Source of the DNA: Bacteroides propionicigenes
GTDB taxonomy: Bacteria > Bacteroidota > Bacteroidia > Bacteroidales > Bacteroidaceae
NCBI RefSeq assembly: GCF_018390535.1
Contig: NZ_JAHBBW010000001.1
Coordinates: 310,001 to 374,000 of the forward strand
Length of the DNA stretch: 64,000 bases
Direction of reading: 5' to 3'
Part shown: piece after piece, positions 1 through 8,275 of the stretch
How the letters are laid out: every line of letters begins with the position of its first letter
How positions within the stretch are numbered: the stretch's first letter is position 1
The notes under the pieces: generated by a model
The model's database searches: none
What the model saw: only the letters and a program-made list of their open reading frames with translations
Told to the model about the DNA's origin: nothing
Made by a program: the position numbers and the translations under genes

Positions 1-346
1 TATCGCTTCCGCCCGAAGCCCCGATACGGAGGCTTCCGTAATGGTTGCGTCCCCTCGTGACGCAGGGTTTGTAAGCCACGCCGAAGCCGTAGGTACGGTA
101 ATTCTGCCAGAAAGATTTCGGGCATACATGCTTGCAGGATTCGCACTCTGCCCATTGCAGGTAGCCGTTGGCAAAGAACTCCCACGCATGGCGGTAGTTC
201 ATCTCGTGTTCGTAGGCCAGCGTCACGTCCAGCCCGTTCTTGTACAGCAGCCCCGCTCCGAGCGAAAGGCGGCCGCTGCCCCGTTGTGCATTCGCGCCGA
301 CGGCGAGGCACATGCAGGCAATCGTCAGGATAATCGTCTTTCTCAT
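1..346 (-). CDS. traO: Conjugative transposon protein TraO (C-terminus beyond window edge)
   Basis: The visible N-terminal part (about 115 residues) begins MRKTIILTIACMCLAVGANA, a clear signal peptide with cleavage before Gln. The following segment has the beta-rich outer-membrane look and the WEFFANGYLQWAECESC region of Bacteroidetes TraO proteins. Two starts are possible. The ATG at 352 overlaps the traN stop as ATGA, and the ATG at 346 is better spaced from the GGAGGAGGA ribosome-binding site at 353-361; I chose 346. TraO acts with TraN in the outer part of the mating-pair channel. Position directly after traN fits the standard tra order. The gene continues left of the window. Confidence 0.8.
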   Translation of the reverse strand, partial: MRKTIILTIACMCLAVGANAQRGSGRLSLGAGLLYKNGLDVTLAYEHEMNYRHAWEFFANGYLQWAECESCKHVCPKSFWQNYRTYGFGVAYKPCVTRGRNHYGSLRIGASGGSD

Positions 347-348
347 TG

Positions 349-1200
349 TCATTCCTCCTCCAGCAATGCCGTGCTGAACGAATCGGCCGACAGCACGTCC
401 TCATAGTCGATATTCAGGCTGATAGCACGCCCGCTGATTTGTTTCTCCGTCATCTCGATGGTCAGTACCTTGTCGTTCGGGAACGTCATTTTCCTGACCA
501 CGACCACATTCCGGTAGCCGTGCCGGAACGTCTTGCCCGTCTCCAGCACCAGTTCCGGGACCAGTTCGATGACTTGCGCATTAGTCGCTTTGGTCAGTTT
601 CTTGTCCGCCAGCTTCACCCGTATCTCGTCAATGTCGAAACGTATGTTCGTCCGGTTCTCTATTGAGAAGTCGATGAAGAAATACTCTCCCACGGTGTAG
701 ATGTTGTTCAACCGCATGGTCATGCGGTGTGCCTTGGTGGCGACGTTGCGGATCTTCGCGGGCGAGTTCCAGATACGCCGGGCGAAGCGTGTCATCTCCA
801 CGGTGGACATCGAGACCGCCGGGTTGTGGTAGGCGTTTCGTTCCTGCAACTGGATTTCCTTGTCAGTTACCGCCTCCCGCACCCGTGTGGTGTAGAGCAG
901 TGCATACTGCGTGCGGTAGCGTTCCGTTACGATGGTCACTATGGCCAGCACCTCGCCGTCCTCGTGTCCGCCCTCTTTCGGTTTCAGGCGGACGATGTTA
1001 TCTATCGGCTGGTCACCGACAACCTTATCGGTGGAGATGTCCACGAAGCGTACCGGTTCCGAGGCCGTGATGACCGTCGTTACCTGTTCATTTACCGTAA
1101 GTTGTTCCATCTCCTCGTAGGTTCGTTGTGCCTGTACATTCGGCGTTCCCAGCAGTCCTGCCGCCAGAAGAAATGCCGTTACGATTCCTTTTTTGTCCAT
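349..1200 (-). CDS. traN: Conjugative transposon protein TraN (DUF4138, VirB9-like)
   Basis: This is a 283-residue secreted protein. A signal peptide covers residues 1-24 (ending in VQAQ), followed by a beta-rich body. The family is the DUF4138 TraN proteins of Bacteroidetes conjugative transposons, which act like VirB9 in the periplasm and outer membrane part of the type IV secretion channel. The length is close to the usual 270-330 residues. The stop codon overlaps the possible upstream start of traO as ATGA, suggesting translational coupling. A DNA methyltransferase gene lies 9 bp upstream, between traN and the small unknown gene after traM. That placement is a cargo insertion relative to the minimal CTnDOT order. 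Confidence 0.85.
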   Translation of the reverse strand: MDKKGIVTAFLLAAGLLGTPNVQAQRTYEEMEQLTVNEQVTTVITASEPVRFVDISTDKVVGDQPIDNIVRLKPKEGGHEDGEVLAIVTIVTERYRTQYALLYTTRVREAVTDKEIQLQERNAYHNPAVSMSTVEMTRFARRIWNSPAKIRNVATKAHRMTMRLNNIYTVGEYFFIDFSIENRTNIRFDIDEIRVKLADKKLTKATNAQVIELVPELVLETGKTFRHGYRNVVVVRKMTFPNDKVLTIEMTEKQISGRAISLNIDYEDVLSADSFSTALLEEE

Positions 1201-1209
1201 GTCATTGAT

Positions 1210-2022
1210 TTATTGATTTTGTTTTTCTTCCCTTATCTCTTTTTCCTCTTGTGCTTTGTTCCTGCATTCCAGTTCCTCCTGAATCCGCCGTTCGGCAATC
1301 TCGCAGTACACCTGTTCGATTTCAAATCCGATGTAGTGTCGTCCCGTGCGGATAGCGGCCACGGCGGTTGTGCCTGACCCGATACAGTTGTCCAGTACAA
1401 CATCGCCTTCGTCGGTGTAGGTCCGTATCAGGTACTCCATCAACGCCACGGGCTTTTGTGTCGGGTGGTAGAACGCGCCTTTCTTGTGTTCCTTCGGCAT
1501 GAAGATGACCGAGGTCGGATATTTGTCATCGGCTATGCGTACCGGTGAGAGTTTCATCGTTCCGTAACAACGGTTGGTAAATCCCTCCGTTTTACGCCTC
1601 CCGTGATTTCTCCGTTCCGGAGGACACGGTGTCATCTGCGGATGATAGACCGGCTGTTTTTTATAGAATACCAGAATATCCTCGTGCTGCCGGAGCGGCA
1701 TACGTTTGGCATTGAGATGTCCCGTCACCCGATCTTTCTGCCACACGAGGTTGTACCGCCATAGCCGGGGTTGCGACAGCATGAGCCATGCGGAGAAAAG
1801 CCCCTGTCCGAACAGGATAATGGGGCTGTCCGGCTTGGTAATCCGCCGGTATTGCTCCCACAAGGCTGCGAACGGTATCTGGCGGTCCCAGTTCACCGAC
1901 GGATTGCTGCGATTTAACACCCCGTAAGGCAGGTCGGCGATTATGGCGTCCACGCTACTATCCGCTATCTGTTTCATGCCCTCCATGCAGTCCATAAGGT
2001 AAATGCGATCCGTCTCTATCAT
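1210..2022 (-). CDS. DNA methyltransferase A (N6-adenine/N4-cytosine type)
   Basis: A 270-residue AdoMet-dependent DNA methyltransferase. Motif IV reads DLPYG at about residues 30-34 (usual form DPPY). Motif I reads [10 protein letters not shown] at about residues 210-219, preceded by the typical [13 protein letters not shown] helix. The order IV before I is that of beta-class amino-methyltransferases. The charged tail ([12 protein letters not shown]) looks dispensable. No restriction partner is next to it, so it is an orphan enzyme that probably marks the element DNA against host restriction. Its start overlaps the stop of the small upstream gene by 4 bp, and the base composition matches the surrounding tra genes, so it is a settled part of the operon. 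Target sequence cannot be read from the protein. Confidence 0.88.
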   Translation of the reverse strand: MIETDRIYLMDCMEGMKQIADSSVDAIIADLPYGVLNRSNPSVNWDRQIPFAALWEQYRRITKPDSPIILFGQGLFSAWLMLSQPRLWRYNLVWQKDRVTGHLNAKRMPLRQHEDILVFYKKQPVYHPQMTPCPPERRNHGRRKTEGFTNRCYGTMKLSPVRIADDKYPTSVIFMPKEHKKGAFYHPTQKPVALMEYLIRTYTDEGDVVLDNCIGSGTTAVAAIRTGRHYIGFEIEQVYCEIAERRIQEELECRNKAQEEKEIREEKQNQ

Positions 2023-2378
2023 ATTGCGTCTGTTTTCAGTTCTACAATTTGTCGGGCGCTCATCCAGGTACAGCGTTCCGTCCGGGTTTTCCGGATTTCA
2101 CACTCCCAGAGGGTATTCTTCTCCACATGTTTGAAATTGACCGCACCGTCTCTCGGCCCGTAAAAACCGGTATGCTTCTGGAAGGCGAATAAGGCAATCC
2201 TCCGCCCGTCTTCTGCCTGAAAGTTGCATATCAGGGCGAATCGTACCCCTTTGTGCCACCATTCGGTACTTACGAGCTTCCCAACGAATGTTTCGGGCTT
2301 ATCGGGAGCGATGTAGTCCTCGTAATAGAAGCCGTCCGTTCCCTTATGAAGTTTTGATATGTCTGATTCCATTGTCAC
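2019..2378 (-). CDS. Small unknown protein between traM and methyltransferase A
   Basis: This 119-residue protein is not one I recognise. It begins [20 protein letters not shown], has no signal peptide and no membrane segment, and is rich in aromatic residues. It is probably a small cytoplasmic beta-rich domain ([34 protein letters not shown]). The gene starts 7 bp after the traM stop, and its own stop overlaps the methyltransferase start by 4 bp. It is therefore tightly coupled to the methyltransferase and may serve it. This link rests on context only. Confidence 0.6.
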   Translation of the reverse strand: MTMESDISKLHKGTDGFYYEDYIAPDKPETFVGKLVSTEWWHKGVRFALICNFQAEDGRRIALFAFQKHTGFYGPRDGAVNFKHVEKNTLWECEIRKTRTERCTWMSARQIVELKTDAI

Positions 2379-2385
2379 TGCCCTT

Positions 2386-3537
2386 TTAGTTCCTGTTTTC
2401 CCGTCCGTTCACCAGATACACAAACGTCCCGTATTTCAGCTTCACCTTGTTTTTCTTGATAGCCTTGCTGATGGCGTTACTCGTTTTCTGGTAGGCATTG
2501 TTCACCGCCTGCATACCCCATTGGGCGAGGCTGTTACCGTATCCGCTGGTATTCATGTTCATGCTGCCCGACATGGCACTGCTCGCCACATCCTTGCTTG
2601 TCTCGCGGAACTGGCTGATGGGTACGTAAAGTCCTTCCAGCCCGTCCGTATCGTAGATTGACAAGCTGACCTTGACCAGTTCGTCCTCCACCAATATGCT
2701 GTTGATGCTTCCTTTTACACGTCCGGAAGAGAAACCGCTGACTGTGGCATACAGGTAAGTACCACGCCTGACCACGCTCTCGTTGATTTCGATGTCGTCC
2801 AGCAGGCGCAGCCGCACACGCGAGCCGTCCACGGCCTTGATGTTCTCGTCGATGATCGCCTTGATGAGTTTCGGTTCCCGAGCGTCTTTCGCCAGTGTGT
2901 TGAAGTAGTCCGAAGCCGTCTTTACCTTCTTCACCACCTCGCTTGCCTTGTCCGTCTCCGCAGGAGCTTTGACCGAACGGCTTTCCTCGTCGATGGTTCC
3001 CTTGGCCTGCGTCATCGTGTCCGGCGGAGCCGCCGTTGCGGTGCTGTCCGTTTCGGACGGCATGACCTCCCGTTGTCCTCTCAACCTCGCTTCGGCGAGT
3101 GCTTTTTCCAGTTCTGCGAGAGCCTCCTGTTCCCGCCTCTTGGCATCGGCCGCTTCCGCTGCCAGATCATTTTCCTTTTCCTGCCGGTCAAGCAGGGCGA
3201 TGTCCTCTTCGGTGTACTGCGATTCATATTCCTCTTGGTTATTGTCCGGTTCGTCCCGCTCGATGTTGTCCACAGCGGAATAATCTTGTATCTTGCCCCA
3301 TGATTTGGCCATGTTCTCATACTTGCTGCCGATACCGTCGCCACCCTTGATTTGGGCGTCCGGCAATTCGGGATTCAGGAACTCGGTCGTCTGGAGTGTC
3401 TTATCCTGTACCTCGACCTTCTCGGTATGGAACAGGTCGAAAAAGAAGTACGACGTGCCGAGAAGGGGAATATAGAGGATAGCCGGAAGCATATACTTTG
3501 GCTGCCTGAAATTAATTCTCTTGAAGATATTGTTCAT
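2386..3537 (-). CDS. traM: Conjugative transposon protein TraM (VirB10-like)
   Basis: A 383-residue protein with a single N-terminal membrane segment at about residues 15-33 (MLPAILYIPLLGTSYFFF). A long charged coiled coil follows at about residues 110-155, then a low-complexity linker. The conserved C-terminal beta domain covers about residues 205-375 (AVDGSRVRLRLLDDIEINE, GTYLYATVSGF). This is the architecture of Bacteroidetes TraM, the counterpart of VirB10, which bridges inner and outer membranes in the mating channel. It lies between traL (72 bp upstream) and the small unknown gene, in the expected position K-L-M-N. Confidence 0.87.
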   Translation of the reverse strand: MNNIFKRINFRQPKYMLPAILYIPLLGTSYFFFDLFHTEKVEVQDKTLQTTEFLNPELPDAQIKGGDGIGSKYENMAKSWGKIQDYSAVDNIERDEPDNNQEEYESQYTEEDIALLDRQEKENDLAAEAADAKRREQEALAELEKALAEARLRGQREVMPSETDSTATAAPPDTMTQAKGTIDEESRSVKAPAETDKASEVVKKVKTASDYFNTLAKDAREPKLIKAIIDENIKAVDGSRVRLRLLDDIEINESVVRRGTYLYATVSGFSSGRVKGSINSILVEDELVKVSLSIYDTDGLEGLYVPISQFRETSKDVASSAMSGSMNMNTSGYGNSLAQWGMQAVNNAYQKTSNAISKAIKKNKVKLKYGTFVYLVNGRENRN

Positions 3538-3609
3538 TGTTTCCCTTTAATTGAGTTGCACATACTTGCTTATAGTTCTCTCAAACGGCATATTCATAAG
3601 CCTGCCGTT

Positions 3610-3993
3610 CTATTCCGGCCTTTCCGTACCACTTTCCTTCGTATCGAATCTTCGTACATGCGGTACGGAAAGCATCTTATGCCGTTCCCGGAGCACGGAA
3701 TCCTGCATCTCCGTGGCCGTCCGGCGGGTCGGATGATGGCGGTACACCACCGTCAGGCGGTAAATATTCCATGTCAGCCCGCAGATGGCGAAGCCAAATA
3801 CGATGACGAGAAACAGCGTCCGGTGCATGTTGGCGAAGCCCTGCACCTTGGCCGCAGCCTTGTCGATGCGTGTTGCCTTGGCGAAACGCCGTCCGGCATC
3901 TATGTCACGCTCGTAGCGTTCCTTGTATTTCGGGTCGTTCCTGTCCGGCATTTTTTCACCGAACAGCATACGTCTGAATCCTTTGATATTCAT
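3610..3993 (-). CDS. traL: Conjugative transposon protein TraL (DUF3989)
   Basis: A 127-residue small membrane protein. The first 50 residues are charged and cytoplasmic (KYKERYERDIDAGRRFAKAT). One membrane segment at about residues 58-78 (TLFLVIVFGFAICGLTWNIY) is followed by a short periplasmic tail. Size, topology and place between traK and traM match TraL/DUF3989 of Bacteroidetes conjugative transposons. The exact role in the channel is unknown for the family. The gene starts 13 bp after the traK stop. Confidence 0.78.
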   Translation of the reverse strand: MNIKGFRRMLFGEKMPDRNDPKYKERYERDIDAGRRFAKATRIDKAAAKVQGFANMHRTLFLVIVFGFAICGLTWNIYRLTVVYRHHPTRRTATEMQDSVLRERHKMLSVPHVRRFDTKESGTERPE

Positions 3994-4006
3994 AGGGCTG
4001 ATGGTG

Positions 4007-4621
4007 TTAATAGTTGCTTTTCGTCTTTTGCTCGATGTCCTTGTTCAGCAGTGTGCGCCAGTTCACGATGAGCAGCCCGTGCGGGTTGTTCTCCGTCCGG
4101 GGTACACGCTTGAGCTGTCCCGCCGTAACCAGTTCGCGCATCAGGATATTGCTGCGCCGTTCGATACGCTGCCGTCCGTAGTAGGTAAACTCCATCTTCT
4201 CCTTGTTGAAGGCGATACTGTCGCAGAAAATCGAAAAGACGGCGCTCGTTCCCAAGATGTTCGAGTAGAAACCTTTTTCCTTGAGCGTGTTGTACTGTGC
4301 CAAGCCCGTTTCGTCCACTAAGTACATCGCTTTCTCCATCGTGTAGCGGATGTACTTGTCGTCAGGGGCAAGCGTGAAAAAGTAGTGGTGGAACATCTCT
4401 ACATGGCTCTTGGCTTCCACGTCGAGCGTTTCCTCCATCGTCGTGCGGCGTACCAGTATGGGCACGTTGCCGTCCAGCACATACACCTTCTTTTGAGCGT
4501 CCGTAACCATCATGCGGGCCGTCCAGATACTCGACATGCTGATGATGACGCACCCCACGAGAAAGGCGGTGCAGATAATTCCGACCAGTTTGATTTTGTT
4601 CTCTAAATTCTTGATGACCAT
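4007..4621 (-). CDS. traK: Conjugative transposon protein TraK (VirB8-like)
   Basis: A 204-residue protein with a cytoplasmic N-terminus, one membrane segment at about residues 13-35 (LVGIICTAFLVGCVIISMSS) and a periplasmic domain. That layout is the VirB8 pattern seen in TraK. The segment EAKSHVEMFHHYFFTLAPDD is characteristic of the family. It would nucleate assembly of the mating channel at the inner membrane. The gene is 27 bp downstream of traJ and 13 bp upstream of traL, in the standard order. Confidence 0.85.
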   Translation of the reverse strand: MVIKNLENKIKLVGIICTAFLVGCVIISMSSIWTARMMVTDAQKKVYVLDGNVPILVRRTTMEETLDVEAKSHVEMFHHYFFTLAPDDKYIRYTMEKAMYLVDETGLAQYNTLKEKGFYSNILGTSAVFSIFCDSIAFNKEKMEFTYYGRQRIERRSNILMRELVTAGQLKRVPRTENNPHGLLIVNWRTLLNKDIEQKTKSNY

Positions 4622-4648
4622 TTTGTTTGAATATTTATCGTTACTTTG

Positions 4649-5782
4649 TTATCTCATTACCGTACCCATTGCGCCCGTCGCCGTCATTTTGGCCTGCTGC
4701 GCCACGCCCTCACCGAAGTTTCGGGTCGAGAACGCCGTATCGCCCTCCGGTATCATCCATGCCGCAAGGTCGGGAACGAGGTTCAGGCATTTCAGGGCCA
4801 CGATGCTTGCCGCCATCAGGTAGCCGGCGGAGAAGAAGCTGTTTTGCAGGTAAGCCGCCATCGTCTGCTCGCTCGCCGTGATTGCCGTCAGGTTCTCCAC
4901 CTGTATGCACAGCACGATGTCGAACAGCAGCAGCACGTAGAAGCCCACGAAGTAGAGCATCGCCCCGTAGAAATGCACCGTCAGATACCTCGTGAGCCAC
5001 TTCGCCCACGCACCTTCCCATTTGGGCAGGAGCGAGAACGCCCACTGTATAGGGCCGAAGATGGTGAGCATTCCCAAAAGAATTTGCTGACAATAGATGG
5101 TAACCCACCAACCGATTCTGAATACTACAAGGGCTATCAGCATGATGATTTTGTCAATCCCCACGATTACCCCCGAAGTCAGCGAGGTGAACCACAGCTT
5201 CGCCGCATCCTTCTCCATGTTCGTTACCTCGTCCACACCTGTCTGTTCCATCGTTGCCTCGATAAGGTTTGGGTCCGACGTACCCGTATGGGCGACATCG
5301 GCCTGTGCCTGCAGGGCAGTGTACATCGTGTCGCGCACGTAAATCAACTCCTGCACTTCCTCGAACTTGTCCGAGATTTGCGAGGCTTCGGCCTCGTACA
5401 GGTCATGTGTGTACGAACCGACGCAGTTCGGGATATAGGAGAGGAAATCTAAAAAGCACCAGTTGCTCCCGCTGTTTGCCATGCCCGTGTCTGCCGGAGG
5501 ATACCACCAGCAGAGGATAAGCGACACGGCCAGCGGTCTGAAGAGCTTCATCACGTCCAAAGGCTCGTGCTTGACCATCATTTTGTACGCCATGCCTGCC
5601 GCCATGATGATGGCGAATAGGGCGGCCAGTGCCATGCACATTTGAAGAATCCACCAGAAGGGACCTTGCGAGCCGGTAAAGGTCGCATCGGTCAGAAACT
5701 CGTTGGTCTGAAAAATCACGTCGTCGATTTCCTCTTCCAAGAGGTCGATACCGAAATCCGAAAGAATATTTCCGTCTGCCAT
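4649..5782 (-). CDS. traJ: Conjugative transposon protein TraJ (VirB6-like)
   Basis: A 377-residue polytopic membrane protein with about six to eight hydrophobic segments (for example WILQMCMALAALFAIIMAAG and MLYFVGFYVLLLFDIVLCIQ). The N-terminal acidic soluble part starts MADGNILSDFGIDLLEEEID. TraJ is the VirB6-like inner-membrane channel component of Bacteroidetes conjugative transposons, and the length fits the family. The start codon lies 13 bp after the stop of the DUF5045-like gene. Confidence 0.85.
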   Translation of the reverse strand: MADGNILSDFGIDLLEEEIDDVIFQTNEFLTDATFTGSQGPFWWILQMCMALAALFAIIMAAGMAYKMMVKHEPLDVMKLFRPLAVSLILCWWYPPADTGMANSGSNWCFLDFLSYIPNCVGSYTHDLYEAEASQISDKFEEVQELIYVRDTMYTALQAQADVAHTGTSDPNLIEATMEQTGVDEVTNMEKDAAKLWFTSLTSGVIVGIDKIIMLIALVVFRIGWWVTIYCQQILLGMLTIFGPIQWAFSLLPKWEGAWAKWLTRYLTVHFYGAMLYFVGFYVLLLFDIVLCIQVENLTAITASEQTMAAYLQNSFFSAGYLMAASIVALKCLNLVPDLAAWMIPEGDTAFSTRNFGEGVAQQAKMTATGAMGTVMR

Positions 5783-5795
5783 ACGTTGTGTGTTT

Positions 5796-6563
5796 TTAGT
5801 TCTTTCTGTTTACCGTCTCGTCTCCGTCTCCCGTATCAGTTTCGCCGCCCGATTGCGCCCCTCGCACGGCGGAACGCGATTCGTTCCACCGGCCCATCGC
5901 CTCGCGGACGATACCGCCCTTGTCCAGTCTCCGGTCGGCGGTTGCATTCAGCAGCCCGTTCGCAACCGTGGCGTTCTGTCTTCGGGCAAGGTAGCCGACC
6001 AGAATCTCGTTCTGCCGTACCACGTCCTCGTAGATTCGCAGGTACTCTTTCTTCCGTTGTGCGTTGGGCATGTAGGCGTCCTTCGTAGCGTCAATGGCGC
6101 ACTGGTAGACGTGGTAGTATTCCGTCCACCGCTCCCTGTCGTCCGTTGTGCCCCCGGCAAGGGGGATGCGGTCGATGTTGCGCTGAAGCCGTTCCATTTG
6201 AGCGTTTATCTTATCGCCCTCGGCCAGCCACGCGAGGTCAATCTGCCGGTCGGCTACATTCAGTGCCTCGATTTCGGCCCGCTTGACCAGTGCCGAGTCG
6301 ATGGCTTCCGCCTCGTCTGTCTGGTTGTACAGGTTCACACCCGCCAGCGTGCGGAACGACAGTTTGTTCTTGCTTGCCGCCGACTTCTTGTACTTGTTGT
6401 GCAGCAGCGTGTAATAAAGTTCGGGCGACAGAGCGCCCGTACCGGTTTCCATAACCGTAATCTGGTTCTGTTTCGGCGAGTCATGGTTGTAAGTAACCGA
6501 CTGCGCCTTGACACCGCTCGTTGCAACTGCTGCAACCGCCATGAGTAAGAGAGTTCTGTTCAT
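5796..6563 (-). CDS. DUF5045-like secreted transfer protein
   Basis: A 255-residue protein with a signal peptide (MNRTLLLMAVAAVATSGVKA, cleaved before Gln) and a mostly helical, charged body. The C-terminal tail is rich in Gly, Asp and Glu and is probably disordered. It resembles the DUF5045 proteins found immediately upstream of traJ in Bacteroides integrative elements. The place corresponds to a VirB5-like periplasmic or tip component, but that role is only inferred from position. The 75-bp gap to methyltransferase B upstream is AT-rich, unlike the rest of the operon. Confidence 0.65.
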   Translation of the reverse strand: MNRTLLLMAVAAVATSGVKAQSVTYNHDSPKQNQITVMETGTGALSPELYYTLLHNKYKKSAASKNKLSFRTLAGVNLYNQTDEAEAIDSALVKRAEIEALNVADRQIDLAWLAEGDKINAQMERLQRNIDRIPLAGGTTDDRERWTEYYHVYQCAIDATKDAYMPNAQRKKEYLRIYEDVVRQNEILVGYLARRQNATVANGLLNATADRRLDKGGIVREAMGRWNESRSAVRGAQSGGETDTGDGDETVNRKN

Positions 6564-6638
6564 ATTAATTTCCGGTTATTCATTATTTTACAGTTATTTA
6601 TATCGTATAGTCATACTTTTTTTGAGCTTCCTTTACTG

Positions 6639-7397
6639 TCATAAATATTGGTATTCATTCCTGACTCGTTTCTCTCCTTGCGAGAAATATGTCTCGTCTT
6701 TTTCAATGCAAATACATTTTCTATTCGTATAGATACAGGCAATTGCGGTGCTCATGCTCCCCGAAGCAAAATCAAGGACAGTATCTCCTTCCTTTGTGTA
6801 TGTTTTTATCAGATACTCCAATAATGCAATCGGCTTTTGGTTGACATGAATCGTTTTGCCTTCCGATTCCGCTGTTTTGAAGTATATCACACTTCGTGGA
6901 TATCTTGTCCCTTTGTTTTCATGCCTGAATGTAGGATTGGGTACATTGTTTATCCCTGTCCAATTGCTTCCTCTCTTCGTGCGGTTCCCGTAAGGCTCGC
7001 CTTCCTCCATGATTGGATAATAAGGGGTTCTGCCTTTGCCAAAGACACTTATTAGCTCATGTGCTTTTAGAGGTTGTTTTTTAGCGAGAAGAAAATTGCT
7101 TGCTTTTGACTTTTCCCAAACCCAGTCATATTTAAATTCATCTAAATTGCCGCAGCGTAGAAAGCTGCTGAACGGTTCGCTGCCAAATAAGACCGTAGGT
7201 GCATTTTCTTTCCTGACTCTCCTGATCTCTTTCCACATTTCCGGGAATGGTATTATTTTATCCCACTGTGAAGCTGTAATTCCAAAAGGGGGATCGCATA
7301 AAACCAAATCAATGCTTGATTCCGGAAGAAAAGGCATCACTTCAAGACAATCGGCCTTATATAACGTAATGTCTTTTGCAAAAACAATCTTTTCCAT
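6639..7397 (-). CDS. DNA methyltransferase B (AT-rich insertion in the tra operon)
   Basis: A 252-residue AdoMet-dependent DNA methyltransferase of the beta class. Motif IV reads DPPFG at about residues 35-39. Motif I reads LDFASGSMST near residues 208-217, preceded by NQKPIALLEYLIKTY. The last glycine of the usual FAGSGTT motif is replaced by Met. The gene is much more AT-rich than its neighbours and is flanked by AT-rich gaps of 75 and 155 bp, so it looks like a recent arrival between the traI-position gene and the DUF5045-like gene. It is only distantly similar to methyltransferase A. No nuclease partner lies next to it. Specificity cannot be read from the sequence. Confidence 0.85.
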   Translation of the reverse strand: MEKIVFAKDITLYKADCLEVMPFLPESSIDLVLCDPPFGITASQWDKIIPFPEMWKEIRRVRKENAPTVLFGSEPFSSFLRCGNLDEFKYDWVWEKSKASNFLLAKKQPLKAHELISVFGKGRTPYYPIMEEGEPYGNRTKRGSNWTGINNVPNPTFRHENKGTRYPRSVIYFKTAESEGKTIHVNQKPIALLEYLIKTYTKEGDTVLDFASGSMSTAIACIYTNRKCICIEKDETYFSQGEKRVRNEYQYL

Positions 7398-7552
7398 TGC
7401 ATCAATCTGAATGTCTTTTTATCCCTTGGTATAATCCCAATAGGCTTGTTTGTACTAAAAATTCTTTCTCTGTTTTTATTTCCCGATGTCGATGGCATGG
7501 AAGTCAAACTCTAACCTGTAGATAGTTTGCCTTCTTTCCCTTTTATCGTTCG

Positions 7553-8275
7553 TTAATAATCCAGCCGTCCCGCTTTGCGCCATCGTCCGAAAGCCCCGTC
7601 GATAATCTCCTTGACCTTGGGACGGTAAATCTTCGCTTTCCAGTAACCGATGCGCACCTGTATGTACCGCCACGTCTCGATATACGCCCGGTTCAGGTGC
7701 CGCTCGATGTCGTCCAGCGACGTGTTCACCGCTTCCAGCACCATCAGCAGGTCGGAGGTCGAACATTCTGCCGCCCCTGTGGCATACAGCACGAGGTCAC
7801 TGACCGATTTGTAAAGCTGTTTCCCGTCATCGGCGATGTCCCGTATTGCCTTTTCGTTGATGGCCAGTATCACGGCATCGCCGGGGTCGATGCGCCCCCG
7901 TTTCACGATTCTATCGTTGAAGTCCTCCAGCAGTCTCTTGTAATCGCCGATACGGTCGCTGACCGCCGTATAGGTGCTTTTCACGTTCAGCACCGTCCGC
8001 AAGGACTGGTACATCACGTCGATGACGTCGAAGGCACGGGTGTAGCGGTCCAAGTCCACATTCAGTTCCTTGTACTCGCCGACCTCTTTGCGGCTGTACT
8101 CGTGCAGCAGCTTGTTGCTGTATTCCAGCGTACTGCGGGCCAGCAGCAGGCTGCGTTGCTTCTTGTGGTCGTTGATGTAGGCTTCTACCGACACGATGTC
8201 GAACGTCCATTGCGCCTTGGCAATGCCGGGCAGGAGAGCCAGCAGCACGACTGCCATCAGCAGGGCACGTTTCAT
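7553..8275 (-). CDS. Secreted transfer protein in the TraI position
   Basis: A 240-residue protein with a signal peptide (MKRALLMAVVLLALLPGIAKA, cleaved before Gln) and an entirely helical body. The reading frame is open upstream to about 8,617. I chose the ATG at 8275 because it overlaps the stop of the preceding gene as ATGA and is followed directly by the signal peptide. Its place after traG matches TraI of CTnDOT, but the sequence is not clearly the same family. A periplasmic helical component like VirB5 is plausible and unproven. Confidence 0.68.
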   Translation of the reverse strand: MKRALLMAVVLLALLPGIAKAQWTFDIVSVEAYINDHKKQRSLLLARSTLEYSNKLLHEYSRKEVGEYKELNVDLDRYTRAFDVIDVMYQSLRTVLNVKSTYTAVSDRIGDYKRLLEDFNDRIVKRGRIDPGDAVILAINEKAIRDIADDGKQLYKSVSDLVLYATGAAECSTSDLLMVLEAVNTSLDDIERHLNRAYIETWRYIQVRIGYWKAKIYRPKVKEIIDGAFGRWRKAGRLDY

